DNA of 64,000 nt, taken from positions 1,426,001 to 1,490,000 of the forward strand of contig NZ_CP016591.1 of NCBI RefSeq assembly GCF_001698205.1. Direction: 5' to 3'. The position numbers and the translations under genes were made by a program. Position 1 is the stretch's first letter; each line of letters opens with the position of its first letter. Below the pieces are notes generated by a model. That model did not search any database, was not told the origin of the DNA, and saw only the letters and a list, made by a program, of their open reading frames with translations. Source of the stretch: Tsuneonella dongtanensis. GTDB lineage: Bacteria > Pseudomonadota > Alphaproteobacteria > Sphingomonadales > Sphingomonadaceae. Below, piece after piece: positions 1 to 11,460 of the stretch.

Positions 1-1054
1 TGGCCAGCATCCCGATGACAAGATGGATCCGCCTCCCGGCGAAATGCCACGCCAGCATCTCCCCGGCATCCGGGTTGTGCCCGCCATCGAGCCAGACCTC
101 GCGCGTGCCGGACAGCGGGCCCGCGGCGACGCGGTGCATCCGGCCCGGCCACACCGCATGCGTGGCGCCCCGCTCCATCGCGGAGGGCGACACGGTCAGC
201 ACTTCTTGGTGCCGCAGCATGGCGACCGCCAGCGCGCAATTCGCGTACTGATGCTCCCCACGAAGCGCCGGGCGCGGAAGGCTCAGTTCGCCCTGCGTGT
301 CGCGATAGGACAGCCGATCCCCGGTGCCGTGGCCGAAATGCCACCAGCGCCCTGCATCGCGTAGCGGCGCGCCCACCCGCTCGGCCTGCTCGGCGATCGT
401 TTCGTGCACGAGGTCGTCGTAGTTGAGGGTGACCAGGGGGACGCCGGGCTTGGAGATGCCGGCCTTCTCGAACGCGATGCGGGCGATCGGAACGTCCGGG
501 GTGCCTTGCTCGGGCGCAAGCAGGAAACGCTCGTGGTCGATACCCAGGCTGGCGATCCCGCACACCGCGGGGCGCGGTATCACGTTCGTCGCATCGAACC
601 GCCCGCCGAGCCCGACTTCGACCACGCAGGCGTCGGCCGGAACCCGCGCGAACTCGGTGAAGGCGGCGGCGATGGTGACCTCGAAGAAGCTCGGCTGGAG
701 GTCGGCGCCCGCATCGAGCACTTCGCCGAGTACCGCCGCGAGGCGCGCGTCGGAGATCAGCTCGCCCGCGACACGGATGCGTTCGTTGTAGCGCACCAGG
801 TGCGGGCTGGTGGTGACATGAACCTTATACCCTTCCGCCTCCAGCATCGCGCGCAGGTAGGCGCAGGTCGATCCCTTGCCGTTGGTCCCGGCGACGTGGA
901 ACACCGGCGGCAGGCTAAGGTGCGGATCGCCGAGGCGGGCGAGCAGCGCGCGGATCGTATCCAGCCCGAGCCGGCCCTGCGGCACCGACAGCTCTGCCAA
1001 CCGGTCGAGCTGCGCCTGGACCGCCGGGTCGGAGGAGGTCGCGAAGTCTTTCAC
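1..1054 (-). CDS. folC: Folylpolyglutamate synthase / dihydrofolate synthase (C-terminus beyond window)
   Basis: This is an ATP-dependent cytoplasmic ligase that adds glutamate to dihydropteroate and to folates. The frame is open from the GTG at 1054 to the left edge, giving about 351 residues of a family usually near 430, so the C-terminus lies outside the window. The P-loop GTNGKGS is at residues 56-62 and the TSPHL motif at 82-86; a GGRFDATN stretch follows. The GTG start is preceded by GGAG at a 6-base spacing. It is the last visible gene of the run that begins with the LapA-domain gene, 160 bases after accD. The gap holds no clear terminator. Confidence 0.93.
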   Translation of the reverse strand, partial: MKDFATSSDPAVQAQLDRLAELSVPQGRLGLDTIRALLARLGDPHLSLPPVFHVAGTNGKGSTCAYLRAMLEAEGYKVHVTTSPHLVRYNERIRVAGELISDARLAAVLGEVLDAGADLQPSFFEVTIAAAFTEFARVPADACVVEVGLGGRFDATNVIPRPAVCGIASLGIDHERFLLAPEQGTPDVPIARIAFEKAGISKPGVPLVTLNYDDLVHETIAEQAERVGAPLRDAGRWWHFGHGTGDRLSYRDTQGELSLPRPALRGEHQYANCALAVAMLRHQEVLTVSPSAMERGATHAVWPGRMHRVAAGPLSGTREVWLDGGHNPDAGEMLAWHFAGRRIHLVIGMLA

Positions 1055-1214
1055 GTCATGCTCCGTGCAGATCGAAAGGCGACACTAAAGCGACACCAAA
1101 ACCGAACCGCAACTTGTTGTAATCCAACGACATGCCGAAAATGCAGGGTGCGATGACGGCCGGTCTCCCAAGCACGAGGCACACCCTGTAGGAAAGCGAA
1201 TTCTCCTGGCGCGG

Positions 1215-2063
1215 TTACGCCGCCTTCTTCGGCGCGAGGTAGTCAATCAGCGTCGCCAGCGTCGCCTTCAGGTCCTTCCGCTCGACCACCATGTCGACCA
1301 TGCCGTGCTTGTGCAGGTATTCGGCGCGCTGGAAGCCTTCGGGGAGCTGTTCGCGGATCGTGTCCTGGATCACGCGCTGTCCGGCAAAGCCGATGAGCGC
1401 GCCGGGCTCGGCGATGTGCACGTCGCCCAGCATGGCGTAGCTCGCGGTGACGCCGCCGGTCGTTGGGTCGGTCAGGACGACGATGTAGGGCAGGCCCGCG
1501 GCCCTGAGGCGCCGGGTCATGACGGTCGCCTTGGGCATCTGCATCAGGCTGAGGATGCCTTCCTGCATCCGCGCGCCGCCTGCGGCTGTGACGACGATGT
1601 AGGGGCACTTGCGGGTGAGCGCGCGCTCGGCGCCCGCACAGAACGCCGTGCCCACGGCCATCCCCATGCTGCCGCCCATGAAGGTGAAGTCCTGCACCCC
1701 GACCACCGCGGGGCGACCGTCGATCACGCCCGAGCCGACGCTGAATGCGTCCTGATGCGCGTTGGACGCACGCGCCTTCTTGAGACGGTCGGTGTACTTC
1801 GAAGTGTCCTTGAACTTGAGCGGATCTTCCTTGACCTCTGGCTGGGGCAGCAGGTCGAATCCTGCGTCGAGCAGCAACGCCAGCCGGGTATCGGCGTTGA
1901 TCCGCCCGTGATGGTCGCAGCGCGGGCAGACGTGGAGGTTCTCTTCGTACTCCTTGACGAAGAGCATTTCCTGGCAACTCGGACACTTGATCCAAAGGTT
2001 GTCGGGCGTTTCGCGCTTGGCGACGAACGGGAGCGAATTGCGGACGCGGCTGAGCCAGCTCAT
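1215..2063 (-). CDS. accD: Acetyl-CoA carboxylase carboxyltransferase subunit beta
   Basis: This is the beta subunit of the carboxyltransferase of acetyl-CoA carboxylase, which makes malonyl-CoA for fatty acid synthesis together with AccA. The 282-residue product has the N-terminal zinc ribbon (C27, C30, C46, C49) followed by the crotonase-like carboxyltransferase domain, with the glycine-rich GGARMQEG stretch. Length is normal for the family. The ATG at 2063 overlaps the trpA stop by 4 bases (ATGA), which favours this start over an in-frame ATG 31 codons upstream inside trpA. The order trpA-accD-folC is common in alphaproteobacteria. Confidence 0.97.
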   Translation of the reverse strand: MSWLSRVRNSLPFVAKRETPDNLWIKCPSCQEMLFVKEYEENLHVCPRCDHHGRINADTRLALLLDAGFDLLPQPEVKEDPLKFKDTSKYTDRLKKARASNAHQDAFSVGSGVIDGRPAVVGVQDFTFMGGSMGMAVGTAFCAGAERALTRKCPYIVVTAAGGARMQEGILSLMQMPKATVMTRRLRAAGLPYIVVLTDPTTGGVTASYAMLGDVHIAEPGALIGFAGQRVIQDTIREQLPEGFQRAEYLHKHGMVDMVVERKDLKATLATLIDYLAPKKAA

Positions 2064-2869
2064 GCGGGTACTCTCCGTGACGAGTGAACGGCTTCTGCTA
2101 GGGAAGCGGTCAGCGCCTGTATGTGTTCCGGCGCGTTGGCGCCATGCTTCTCGCACAGCTCGACGAGCGCCGAGCCGACTACGACGCCGTCCGCCACCCT
2201 AGCGATGGCGGCGGCCTGCTCGGGGGTGCGCACGCCGAAGCCGACCGCGATCGGCAGGTCGGTCGCCTCCTTCAGCCGCGCGACCGCGCCGGCGATCGAT
2301 GCGGTCGCCGCCTGCTGCAGCCCGGTGATCCCGGCGACCGAGACGTAATAGACGAACCCAGACGATCCATTCAGCACGGTCGGTAGCCGCGCCGCGTCGG
2401 TGGTCGGGGTGGCGAGGCGGATCAGGTCGATCCCTTCGGCGCGCAGCGCGGGGCCGAGCGCGTCGTCCTCCTCGGGCGGAATGTCGACGCAGATCACCCC
2501 GTCGACGCCGCAGCCTTTCGCTTCGGCGGCGAACCACTCGGGTCCGCGGCGGATCATCGGGTTGGCATAGCCCATCAGCACCAGCGGCACTTCCGGGTGG
2601 CGCTCGCGGAACTCGTTGGCGATCATCAGCACGTCGCGCGTGGTAGTGCCCGCGCCCAGACTACGCAGGTTCGCCGCCTGGATCGCCGGGCCGTCGGCCA
2701 TCGGGTCGGTGAACGGCATGCCCAGCTCGATCACGTCCGCACCCCCCGCGACCAGCGCGTCGAGATTGGCCGCGGTGTCGCCGTCGCCCGCGGTGATGAA
2801 CGCGACGAAGGCGGGGCGGCGAATCCCTTCGGGTGATTTTTGGACGAAGGCGGAGGCGAGGCGGATCAA
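2060..2869 (-). CDS. trpA: Tryptophan synthase alpha subunit
   Basis: TrpA cleaves indole-3-glycerol phosphate and passes indole to TrpB through a tunnel in the alpha2beta2 complex. The 269-residue product carries the [14 protein letters not shown] motif, in which E48 and D59 match the catalytic Glu and Asp of the family. I choose the TTG at 2869: it is preceded by GGAGAAGG at a good spacing and overlaps the stop of the upstream small gene by 4 bases (TTGA). An in-frame ATG at 2893 would add 8 residues and bury the start deeper in the upstream gene. It overlaps accD by 4 bases. Confidence 0.95.
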   Translation of the reverse strand: MIRLASAFVQKSPEGIRRPAFVAFITAGDGDTAANLDALVAGGADVIELGMPFTDPMADGPAIQAANLRSLGAGTTTRDVLMIANEFRERHPEVPLVLMGYANPMIRRGPEWFAAEAKGCGVDGVICVDIPPEEDDALGPALRAEGIDLIRLATPTTDAARLPTVLNGSSGFVYYVSVAGITGLQQAATASIAGAVARLKEATDLPIAVGFGVRTPEQAAAIARVADGVVVGSALVELCEKHGANAPEHIQALTASLAEAVHSSRRVPA

Positions 2870-3056
2870 AAGAACCTTCTCCGCACCAACCATCCAACTG
2901 CAAGAACCGCAGCCAGCGTCGTATTATACGTGATCTGGGTTTCCTGGATGTCCCACGAGGCGAAGTTGAGGCCATGCTGGAAGAGCAAATTGATGATCGT
3001 GAAAATGATCATCATCAGCGCAAAGTCGGCTAGGGCGCCTGCAACGGTTCCTTGCT

Positions 3057-3060
<4 letters not shown>
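2866..3060 (-). CDS. 64-residue membrane microprotein between trpB and trpA
   Basis: I do not recognise this family. The product is 64 residues with two hydrophobic stretches (about residues 9-29 and 45-58) joined by a polar stretch containing WDIQETQ, and it ends in an arginine-rich tail (RRRFF), so a two-pass inner-membrane protein is likely. The GTG start overlaps the trpB stop (GTGA) and its stop overlaps the TTG start of trpA (TTGA), so it is placed as a translationally coupled cistron within the trp run. Function is unknown; a scaffold, a channel or a coupling-only role are all possible. Confidence 0.72.
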
Positions 3061-4301
<1,241 letters not shown>

Positions 4302-4350
4302 TGCGCGCTCCCCTTGGCGCTGTCGCGCCGCCGAGTCGAGATAGAATGGC

Positions 4351-4986
4351 TCAGGCCGCGCGAACCGCCTCGATGAAGGCGCGGATCTTGCCCACGTCCT
4401 TGACCCCCGGCGCGCTCTCGAGGCCGCTCGATGCGTCGAGCAGTTCGGCGCCCGAAATGCGGACGGCCTCGCCCACATTGTCCGGCGTCAGCCCCCCGGC
4501 GAGGCCCCAAGGAATCTCGTGACAGAAGCCGGCGAGCAGGGTCCAGTCGATCGCCACCCCGTTGCCGCCCGGCAGCACGCCCGGGGCGGCGTCGTAGAGC
4601 AGGCGGTGCGCCGCACCCTTGAAGCGGAGCGCATTCTTGAGCGAGTCGGCGCTTTTTACGCCGATCGCCTTCCAGATTTCCTCCTTCACCGCGCCCTTGA
4701 GCATCCCCAGCCACTGCGCGGTCTCGCCGCCGTGGAACTGGACGACATCGGGCTTCACCGCATCGACCATCTGCGCGGTCGGGATCGGCTGCTCGTTGAC
4801 CAGCAGCAGCACGACCTTCGTCGTCGGCGGGATGCGCATGCGCAGCTTCACCGCCTGATCGACCGGCACATAGCGCGGGCTGGGCGGATAGAGGTTGAGG
4901 CCGATGTAGTCGGCGCCCGCATCCACCGCGGCGTCGACCGTTTCGGGCGTGGTCAGCCCGCATACCTTCACGAGTCTTCTGGTCAT
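4351..4986 (-). CDS. trpF: Phosphoribosylanthranilate isomerase
   Basis: TrpF converts phosphoribosylanthranilate to the ribulose form (CdRP), the third committed step of tryptophan synthesis. The 211-residue TIM barrel starts with the VKVCGLT signature (catalytic Cys at residue 9), has the DVVQFHGGE strand, and ends with the AGGLTPDNV phosphate-binding loop. It starts 4 bases after the pyrF stop, so pyrF, trpF and trpB are probably cotranscribed. No indole-3-glycerol phosphate synthase gene (trpC) is in this window. Confidence 0.96.
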   Translation of the reverse strand: MTRRLVKVCGLTTPETVDAAVDAGADYIGLNLYPPSPRYVPVDQAVKLRMRIPPTTKVVLLLVNEQPIPTAQMVDAVKPDVVQFHGGETAQWLGMLKGAVKEEIWKAIGVKSADSLKNALRFKGAAHRLLYDAAPGVLPGGNGVAIDWTLLAGFCHEIPWGLAGGLTPDNVGEAVRISGAELLDASSGLESAPGVKDVGKIRAFIEAVRAA

Positions 4987-4990
4987 GATG

Positions 4991-5665
4991 CTACAGCGTC
5001 GCCTCGATCGCGCGGGCGGCCGTCACCGGATCTTCGGCGCGGCTGATCGGCCGGCCCACGACGAGCACGCTCGCCCCGTCGTCGCGCGCCTTGCGCGGGG
5101 TGACGACGCGTTTCTGGTCGCCGATCTTGCCCTCCGGCAGCCGCAGGCCCGGCACCACGAAGAAGCCGTGCTTCCACTGCTTGTGCACCGCGGCGACCTC
5201 GTGACCCGAGCAGACGATCCCGTCGAGCCCGGCGGCCTCGGAAAGCTCCGCCAGCCGCATGACCTGGTCGTGCGCCGAACCCTGAACCCCCGTGCGGGCC
5301 AGGTCGCGTTCGTCGAGGCTGGTCAGCAGGGTCACGCCGACGACCTTGCAGTGCTCGCCCGCGGCGGCCTTCGCGTCTTCCATCATCGCCCTTCCGCCGC
5401 TTGCGTGGACGGTGACGATCGCCGGCTCGAGCACGTGAATCGACTGCATCGCGCCTGCGACGGTGTTGGGAATGTCGTGCAGCTTGAGGTCGAGGAAGAT
5501 CGGCAGGCCGACATGCGCGATCTCGTGGACGCCGTGGTGGCCGTGTGCGCAGAAGAACTCGAGCCCGAGCTTGATGCCCCCGACGTGCGCCTTGACCCGG
5601 GTCGCGAGTGCTTTTGCATCCTCGAGCCGGGGCAGGTCGAGCGCGAGGTAGACGGGATTGCTCAC
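4991..5665 (-). CDS. pyrF: Orotidine 5'-phosphate decarboxylase
   Basis: PyrF performs the last step of UMP synthesis, decarboxylating OMP. The 224-residue product has the family signature DLKLHDIPNT, with the catalytic D-x-K-x-x-D residues in it, on a TIM-barrel scaffold. The GTG start at 5665 overlaps the stop of the upstream LapA-domain gene by 4 bases (GTGA). Its place directly before trpF links pyrimidine and tryptophan synthesis, both of which draw on PRPP, in one transcript. Confidence 0.96.
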   Translation of the reverse strand: MSNPVYLALDLPRLEDAKALATRVKAHVGGIKLGLEFFCAHGHHGVHEIAHVGLPIFLDLKLHDIPNTVAGAMQSIHVLEPAIVTVHASGGRAMMEDAKAAAGEHCKVVGVTLLTSLDERDLARTGVQGSAHDQVMRLAELSEAAGLDGIVCSGHEVAAVHKQWKHGFFVVPGLRLPEGKIGDQKRVVTPRKARDDGASVLVVGRPISRAEDPVTAARAIEATL

Positions 5666-6042
5666 GGCTGGCGGTCGTCCCGGTCGAGCGGGCCGTCATC
5701 CGGGTCCGGGCGCGGCGGGGTCGGCACGGACGCAACGACAGGGGCGGTGTCGACCGGCGCGGCAGTCGCGGGTGCGGTGGTCGCCGGCGGGGCAACCGCG
5801 GCGCTGCGCGCGGCGGACTCGAGACCCGAGATGCGCCGCTGGAGCCGCCACTTGGTACCGCGATGGATCAGCCACATCGGTACGAGGCCGAGCAGGAACG
5901 AGACGATGACCAGCGCGGGCACTTTCGTCTCGAGGACCAGGTTCTCCCAGATCTGCACTTCGACCGGCTTCCAGTTGAAGAAGCTGAAGCCGAGAAGGAC
6001 CACGAGCAGCAGAGCCCAGGCGATGGTGCGGATGATCTGCAT
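5662..6042 (-). CDS. LapA-domain inner-membrane protein
   Basis: This is a 126-residue protein with two predicted membrane helices (about residues 5-21 and 43-62) separated by a short loop with VQIWENL, the layout of the lipopolysaccharide-assembly LapA domain (DUF1049). A basic stretch follows the second helix, then a long Ala/Pro/Thr-rich and acidic tail that is likely disordered. In gammaproteobacteria LapA works with LapB in controlling LpxC; a lapB gene is not in this window, so that role is only inferred. The stop overlaps the pyrF start by 4 bases. The same neighbour pair is seen in many sphingomonads. Confidence 0.8.
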   Translation of the reverse strand: MQIIRTIAWALLLVVLLGFSFFNWKPVEVQIWENLVLETKVPALVIVSFLLGLVPMWLIHRGTKWRLQRRISGLESAARSAAVAPPATTAPATAAPVDTAPVVASVPTPPRPDPDDGPLDRDDRQP

Positions 6043-6117
6043 TGCGGCGTGGCTCCCCGTTCTGGCCGTTGGTGCGGGCTTAACCGCGAAGGTCTCGCAA
6101 GGGAAGGGTGGGGCGCC

Positions 6118-7431
6118 TCAGCTCCCGAACACCCGCGCGAAGATCGTGTCGACGTGCTTGAAATGGTATTCGAGGTCAAATTTCTCCTCGAGCGCCTCGG
6201 CGGATAGCGCGGCGGCGACTTCGGCGTCGGCCTTGAGCAAGTCGAGCAGCGACAGCGCGCCGTCGCTCTCCCACACCTTCATCGCGTTGCGCTGGACGAG
6301 GCGGTAGGCATCCTCACGGCTCACGCCCGCCTGGGTGAGAGCCAGAAGCACCCGCTGCGAGTGGACGAGGCCGCCCATCCGGTCGAGGTTCTTCTGCATC
6401 CGCTCAGGGTACACGAGCAGCTTGTCGACGACGCCGGTCAGCCGCGCGAGCGCGAAGTCGAGCGTGATGGTGGCGTCGGGCCCGATGAACCGCTCGACCG
6501 AGGAGTGGCTGATATCGCGCTCGTGCCACAGGGCGACGTTCTCGAGCGCGGGCAGGGCATAGGCGCGGATCATGCGGGCCTGGCCGGTGAGGTTCTCGGT
6601 CAGGATGGGGTTGCGCTTGTGCGGCATCGCCGAAGAGCCCTTCTGCCCGGGCGAGAAGTACTCCTCCGCTTCGAGCACTTCGGTGCGCTGGAGGTGGCGG
6701 ATTTCGACCGCCAGCCGCTCGATCGAGCCGGCGATCACCGCGAGCGTGGCGAAGTACATCGCGTGCCGATCGCGCGGGATGACCTGCGTCGACACCGGCT
6801 CGACCGCGAGGCCGAGCCGCTCCGCGACATGCGCCTCCACTTCGGGCGAGACGTTGGCGAACGTACCGACCGCGCCCGAAATCGCGCAGGTCGCGATCTC
6901 GCGGCGCGCATGGATCAGCCGTTCGCGGCACCGCGCGAACTCGGCATAGGCCTGCGCGAGCTTGAGGCCGAAGGTCACCGGCTCGGCATGGATGCCGTGG
7001 CTGCGGCCGATGGTGGGGGTGTACTTGTGCTCCTCCGCGCGGCGCTTGATGGCAGCCAGCAGCAGGTCGAGGTCTTCCAGCAGCAGGTCGCTCGCCTTGG
7101 CAAGCTGCACCGCCAGCGTCGTGTCGAGCACGTCGGAACTGGTCATGCCTTGGTGCATGAAGCGCGCTTCGTCGCCGACCTGCTCGGCGACCCAGGTGAG
7201 GAAGGCGATCACGTCGTGCTTGGTCACCGCCTCGATCGCGTCGATCGCGGGGACGTCGATCTTCGGATCGGTCGCCCACCAGTCCCACAGCGCCTTCGCC
7301 GCGCTCTCGGGAACGACGCCGAGCTCGCCCAGCTTCTCGGTCGCGTGCGCCTCGATCTCGAACCAGATGCGATAACGCGCCTCCGGCTCCCAGATCGCGG
7401 TCATGGCGGGGCGGGCGTAGCGGGGGACCAT
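6118..7431 (-). CDS. purB: Adenylosuccinate lyase
   Basis: PurB cleaves SAICAR and adenylosuccinate, releasing fumarate, at two steps of purine synthesis. The 437-residue product carries the fumarase-superfamily signature [10 protein letters not shown] near residue 265 and the TSSDV and SHGIHAEP substrate-binding regions. The start MVPRYARP is typical of the family and has GGAG seven bases upstream. It lies 75 bases before the LapA-domain gene on the same strand, so it may head or precede that operon; I see no terminator between them. Confidence 0.96.
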   Translation of the reverse strand: MVPRYARPAMTAIWEPEARYRIWFEIEAHATEKLGELGVVPESAAKALWDWWATDPKIDVPAIDAIEAVTKHDVIAFLTWVAEQVGDEARFMHQGMTSSDVLDTTLAVQLAKASDLLLEDLDLLLAAIKRRAEEHKYTPTIGRSHGIHAEPVTFGLKLAQAYAEFARCRERLIHARREIATCAISGAVGTFANVSPEVEAHVAERLGLAVEPVSTQVIPRDRHAMYFATLAVIAGSIERLAVEIRHLQRTEVLEAEEYFSPGQKGSSAMPHKRNPILTENLTGQARMIRAYALPALENVALWHERDISHSSVERFIGPDATITLDFALARLTGVVDKLLVYPERMQKNLDRMGGLVHSQRVLLALTQAGVSREDAYRLVQRNAMKVWESDGALSLLDLLKADAEVAAALSAEALEEKFDLEYHFKHVDTIFARVFGS

Positions 7432-7480
7432 CTGAGACTCCGGTTGGGCGTTGCGCGGAGCCGCTACGGGTGCGGGGCCG

Positions 7481-8158
7481 CTATATCAACCCCTTCGCCT
7501 TCAGGCTCGCATGGCCCTGGCGGCCGACGATCACGTGGTCGTGGACGACGATGCCGAGCAGGCGACCGGCCTCGGCGATGCGCCGGGTGATCTCGATGTC
7601 CGCGCGGCTCGGCTCGGGATTGCCGCTCGGATGGTTGTGGACGAGGATCAGGGCGGTCGCCCCCACGTCGAGCGCCTTGCGCACGACCTCGCGCGGGTGG
7701 ATCGCCGCTTCGTCGATCGATCCGTCGCCCACGTGATGGTCGACGATCAGACGGTTGCGCGTATCGAGGTAGAGCACGCGCACGCGTTCGACCGTCAGGT
7801 GCGCCATGTCGATGGTGAGATAGTCGATCAGCGCCTGCCAGCTTCCGAGCACCGGCTTGTCCTGGACCTCGTTCCTCGCCATGCGCCGCGCGGCGAGGGC
7901 CACGGCCTTCAGCGCGGCCGCTCCGCCTTCGCCCATGCCCTTGACCTGCTGGATCGCGCCCGGCTCGGCGTTCAGCACAGCATTGAGCGATCCGAACCGG
8001 GCCAAAAGAGCCTTGGCGAGCGGCTTGGTGTCGCCACGCGGGTTGGCGGCAAAGAGCAGGAATTCGAGTATCTCGTAGTCGGCGAGCGCCTCCGCCCCGC
8101 CGTTGAGCAAGCGCTCCCGCAGGCGCGCGCGGTGCCCCGCATGGCCGCCGTCGGGCAT
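7481..8158 (-). CDS. radC: RadC family JAB/MPN-domain protein
   Basis: The protein pairs an N-terminal helix-hairpin-helix-like UPF0758 region with a C-terminal JAB/MPN metalloprotease-fold domain. The metal-binding pattern HNHPSGNPEPSRAD is intact (H174, H176, D187 from the chosen start). Despite the name, a DNA repair role is not established for the family and the biochemical function is unknown. I use the ATG at 8158, which has GAAGGG just upstream; a GTG at 8194 would add 12 residues but has no ribosome site. It is divergent from ydbH, with 92 bases between. Confidence 0.9.
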   Translation of the reverse strand: MPDGGHAGHRARLRERLLNGGAEALADYEILEFLLFAANPRGDTKPLAKALLARFGSLNAVLNAEPGAIQQVKGMGEGGAAALKAVALAARRMARNEVQDKPVLGSWQALIDYLTIDMAHLTVERVRVLYLDTRNRLIVDHHVGDGSIDEAAIHPREVVRKALDVGATALILVHNHPSGNPEPSRADIEITRRIAEAGRLLGIVVHDHVIVGRQGHASLKAKGLI

Positions 8159-8250
8159 TTTCCCTTCAGCCTGCGGCAACCTTTCCCCCGTCACTGCGTT
8201 GACTTAGCTGCGCAATGCCTGCGGGCGCGCGCGCACGCAAGTGGGGGTTA

Positions 8251-11200
8251 ATGGCCGAGGGTACCGGCGAAGTCGAACAGGTTGCCCCGGCCCGGCACCG
8301 CCGGCGCTGGCCGCGCGTGCTCGCGATCATCGCAATCTCCTTGTTGGTGGCACTGGCCGCCCTCTGGTTCTCGCGTGAGCGGATCGCGGGCAATTTCATC
8401 GCGGGGCAGCTGCGCGAATATGACATCCCCGCGACCTACGAGATCGAGCGCATCGGGCCCGACCGCCAGGTCCTCACGAACATCGTTGTCGGCGACCCCG
8501 ACAACCCTGACCTGACCATCGAGCGCGCCGAAGTCGCGATCCGCTACAGGCTCGGCACGCCCACGCTGGGGCGCATCACGCTCGTACGTCCGCGCCTGTT
8601 CGGCACGCTGCGCGGGGGAACGCTGAGCTTCGGGAGCCTCGACAAGGCGCTGTTCCGCGACACCGGCGAACCTCCCGGCCTCCCGGCGCTGGATCTGCGG
8701 CTGGTCGATGGCCGCGCGCTGATAGAAAGCGACTTCGGACCGATCGGCATAAAGGCCGACGGTACGGGACCGATCGACGACGGTTTCTCCGGAATACTCG
8801 CGGTCGCGGCGCCTCGCCTCGACGGCGGGGGGTGCGAGGCACAAGGTGCGAGCCTTTATGGCAAAGTGACCACTTCGGCGGGCAAGCCAACGGTCGAGGG
8901 ACCCCTGCGAGTCCGTGCCCTCGAATGCCGCGATCAGGGTATCCGCCTCGCCGATGCGGCGATCGCGCTCGATGCGACGATGGACAAGGACCTTGCCGGC
9001 GTCGAGGGCGACGGGCGTATCGCTACCGGTGTGCTCGCGGCGGCCGGCACGCGCGCGAACGGGGTCAACGGCACGGTCCGCGCGGTCTGGCGCAACGATG
9101 CGCTGACTGCGCGCTATTCGCTCGCGGCGAGAGGGTTCGCGCATCCGCAAGCGCAAGCAGCGCTCCTTACCGCTAAAGGCACCGTCCGTGGGCGAAACGG
9201 CTTCGAAACGCTGGAAGCGCAGGCCGATATCGAAGGCAACGGCGTGCGCATGGGCGACGGGCTCGACCGGATGCTCGCCGAGGCGGCGCGTTCGGCACAG
9301 GGCACGCTGCTCGCGCCGCTCGTGGCGCAGGCCCGCACGGCCCTGGCGCGCGAAGGCAGGGCGAGCAGTCTGGTTGCCTCGTTGTCGGCCCGGCGCACGG
9401 GCGAGGTGACCAGCGTCCAGATCCCCGAAGCCACTCTTCGCGGTGGCAGCGGGGCCACGCTGCTGGCGCTGAGCCGCGTGCAGGTGACCACGACCGCCAA
9501 CGGGCTGCCGCGCCTGTCGGGCAACCTCGCCAGTGGCGGGAATGGCTTGCCCCGCATCGTCGGGCGGATGGAGCGGGCCCCGGGCGGTAATGCGGTTCTG
9601 AGGCTGCGCATGGCCGAATACTCGGCAGGCGGCAGTGCCCTGTCGATCCCCGAACTGGTTCTGGCGCAGGCCCCGGACGGCGCTCTCGGCTTCTCGGGAC
9701 AGGCCGTCGCCAGCGGGCCGCTTCCGGGGGGATCGACCCGCAACCTCGCCTTGCCGATCAGCGGCAACTATTCGGCACGCGGCGGGCTGGCCTTGTGGAA
9801 TCGCTGCATCGACGTGCGCTTCGATAGCCTCGCGCTCGCTTCCTTGAGCCTCGAGCGACGCGGCCTGACGCTGTGCCCGAGCCGCGGCCAGCCGATCGTT
9901 CGGCAGGACGGTCGCGGCTTGCGCATCGCGGCGGGAATGCCCTCGCTCGATCTTGCCGGAAGGCTGGCGGACACGCCGATCCGCCTGCGCAGCGGCCCGG
10001 TCGGTTTCGCATATCCGGGGGCCATGAGCGCACGGGCAGTCGATGTCAGCCTCGGCCCGGCATCGACCGCGAGCACGTTCCGGATATCGAACCTGACCGC
10101 TACGTTCGGCACGGATATCGCCGGCCGCTTCGAGGATGCCGACATCCGCCTGTTCCAGGTGCCGATGAACCTCGAGAACACCAACGGGTCCTGGCGCTAC
10201 GCGGGCGGGGTTCTGACGGTGGCCGACACGAGTTTCCGGCTGGTCGATCGCCAGGCGGCGCCGCGGTTCAACCCGCTCGTGGCCGATGATGGACGGCTGA
10301 CGCTTCAGGACAACGTGATCCGGGCGGAGGCGACGCTCAAGGAGCCGGCCTCGCAGCGCGCGGTGACCGCGGTCGATATCGTGCACAATCTCGCCACCGG
10401 CACGGGCCACGCGGACCTTGCGGTCAACGACCTGCTGTTCGACCGCAACCTCCAGCCCGATACGCTCAGCCCGCTGGCTCTGGGCGTCATCGCCAACGCG
10501 CGGGGAACCGTTCGCGGGACCGGCCGCATCGACTGGACGGAAGGCGGGGTGACGAGCCGCGGCACGTTCACCAGCGACTCGCTCGATTTCGCCGCCGCGT
10601 TCGGACCGGTGAAGGGGGCCAGCGGAACCATCGAGTTCACCGACCTCCTGAGCCTGACGACGGCGCCCAACCAGCGGATACGGATCGCGTCGGTCAATCC
10701 GGGGATCGAGGTGGGCGACGGCGAACTCGTCTTCGCGCTCCGCGATGGCCAGTTCCTCGGGGTCGAAGGGGCTACCTGGCCCTTCATGGGCGGGACGCTC
10801 ACCTTGCGCTCGACGAGCCTCAACCTCGGCACGAGCGAGGAGCGGCGCTACGTCTTCGAGATCGAGGGGCTCGAGGCCGCGCAGTTCGTGCAACGGATGG
10901 AACTGTCGAACATTGCTGCCACCGGAACGTTCGACGGCACCATCCCGATCGTATTCGACACTGATGGCAACGGGCGGATCGAGGGAGGGTTGTTGATCGC
11001 ACGGCCGCCGGGGGGCAATGTCTCCTACGTCGGCGAACTCACGCGCGAAGACCTCGGCACCATGGCGAATTTCGCCTTCGATGCGCTGAAATCGCTCGAT
11101 TACAGGCAGATGTCGATCGCGATGGACGGCAGCCTCACCGGCGAAATCGTGACCAAGGTGCGCTTCGACGGGGTCAAGCAGGGCGCCGATGCCAAGCGCA

Positions 11201-11460
11201 ACTTCATCACCAGGCGGTTCGAGAACCTGCCGATCCGCTTCAATCTCAACATCACCGCGCCGTTCTACCAGCTGATAACCTCGATCAAGTCGATGTACGA
11301 TCCGGCATCGGTACGCGACCCGCGTGAACTCGGCCTGTTGACGGACGATGGCCGCGTCCTGCAGCGCGCCGTCAGCCCGGCACCCCCGGCGGTGAAGCCC
11401 GAAGACATTATCCCCGACCAACCGCCTGTTCAGACCTCGGAAAGCGAGAAAAAGCCATGA
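8251..11460 (+). CDS. ydbH: YdbH-like intermembrane lipid-transport protein (AsmA-like)
   Basis: This is a 1069-residue protein with one N-terminal membrane helix (about residues 22-42, after a basic stretch) and a very long beta-rich periplasmic part of the YdbH/AsmA-like type. In E. coli, YdbH with TamB and YhdP is one of three redundant bridges that carry phospholipids from inner to outer membrane. The gene order with ynbE and ydbL, as in E. coli, supports this assignment more than any single motif. The ATG at 8251 follows GGGGG; an upstream in-frame ATG at 8215 would add 12 residues. The stop overlaps ynbE by 4 bases. Confidence 0.85.
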   Translation: MAEGTGEVEQVAPARHRRRWPRVLAIIAISLLVALAALWFSRERIAGNFIAGQLREYDIPATYEIERIGPDRQVLTNIVVGDPDNPDLTIERAEVAIRYRLGTPTLGRITLVRPRLFGTLRGGTLSFGSLDKALFRDTGEPPGLPALDLRLVDGRALIESDFGPIGIKADGTGPIDDGFSGILAVAAPRLDGGGCEAQGASLYGKVTTSAGKPTVEGPLRVRALECRDQGIRLADAAIALDATMDKDLAGVEGDGRIATGVLAAAGTRANGVNGTVRAVWRNDALTARYSLAARGFAHPQAQAALLTAKGTVRGRNGFETLEAQADIEGNGVRMGDGLDRMLAEAARSAQGTLLAPLVAQARTALAREGRASSLVASLSARRTGEVTSVQIPEATLRGGSGATLLALSRVQVTTTANGLPRLSGNLASGGNGLPRIVGRMERAPGGNAVLRLRMAEYSAGGSALSIPELVLAQAPDGALGFSGQAVASGPLPGGSTRNLALPISGNYSARGGLALWNRCIDVRFDSLALASLSLERRGLTLCPSRGQPIVRQDGRGLRIAAGMPSLDLAGRLADTPIRLRSGPVGFAYPGAMSARAVDVSLGPASTASTFRISNLTATFGTDIAGRFEDADIRLFQVPMNLENTNGSWRYAGGVLTVADTSFRLVDRQAAPRFNPLVADDGRLTLQDNVIRAEATLKEPASQRAVTAVDIVHNLATGTGHADLAVNDLLFDRNLQPDTLSPLALGVIANARGTVRGTGRIDWTEGGVTSRGTFTSDSLDFAAAFGPVKGASGTIEFTDLLSLTTAPNQRIRIASVNPGIEVGDGELVFALRDGQFLGVEGATWPFMGGTLTLRSTSLNLGTSEERRYVFEIEGLEAAQFVQRMELSNIAATGTFDGTIPIVFDTDGNGRIEGGLLIARPPGGNVSYVGELTREDLGTMANFAFDALKSLDYRQMSIAMDGSLTGEIVTKVRFDGVKQGADAKRNFITRRFENLPIRFNLNITAPFYQLITSIKSMYDPASVRDPRELGLLTDDGRVLQRAVSPAPPAVKPEDIIPDQPPVQTSESEKKP

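Noticed and set aside
404-1156. Long plus-strand open frame opposite folC
   Set aside because: It is opposite a gene with an intact P-loop and folate-ligase motifs; its own sequence is Arg/Gly/His-rich, typical of antisense frames in GC-rich DNA.
1055-1214. 7-bp inverted repeat CAGGGTG/CACCCTG between accD and folC
   Set aside because: The loop is about 30 bases, there is no U tract, and operon continuity with folC is more likely.
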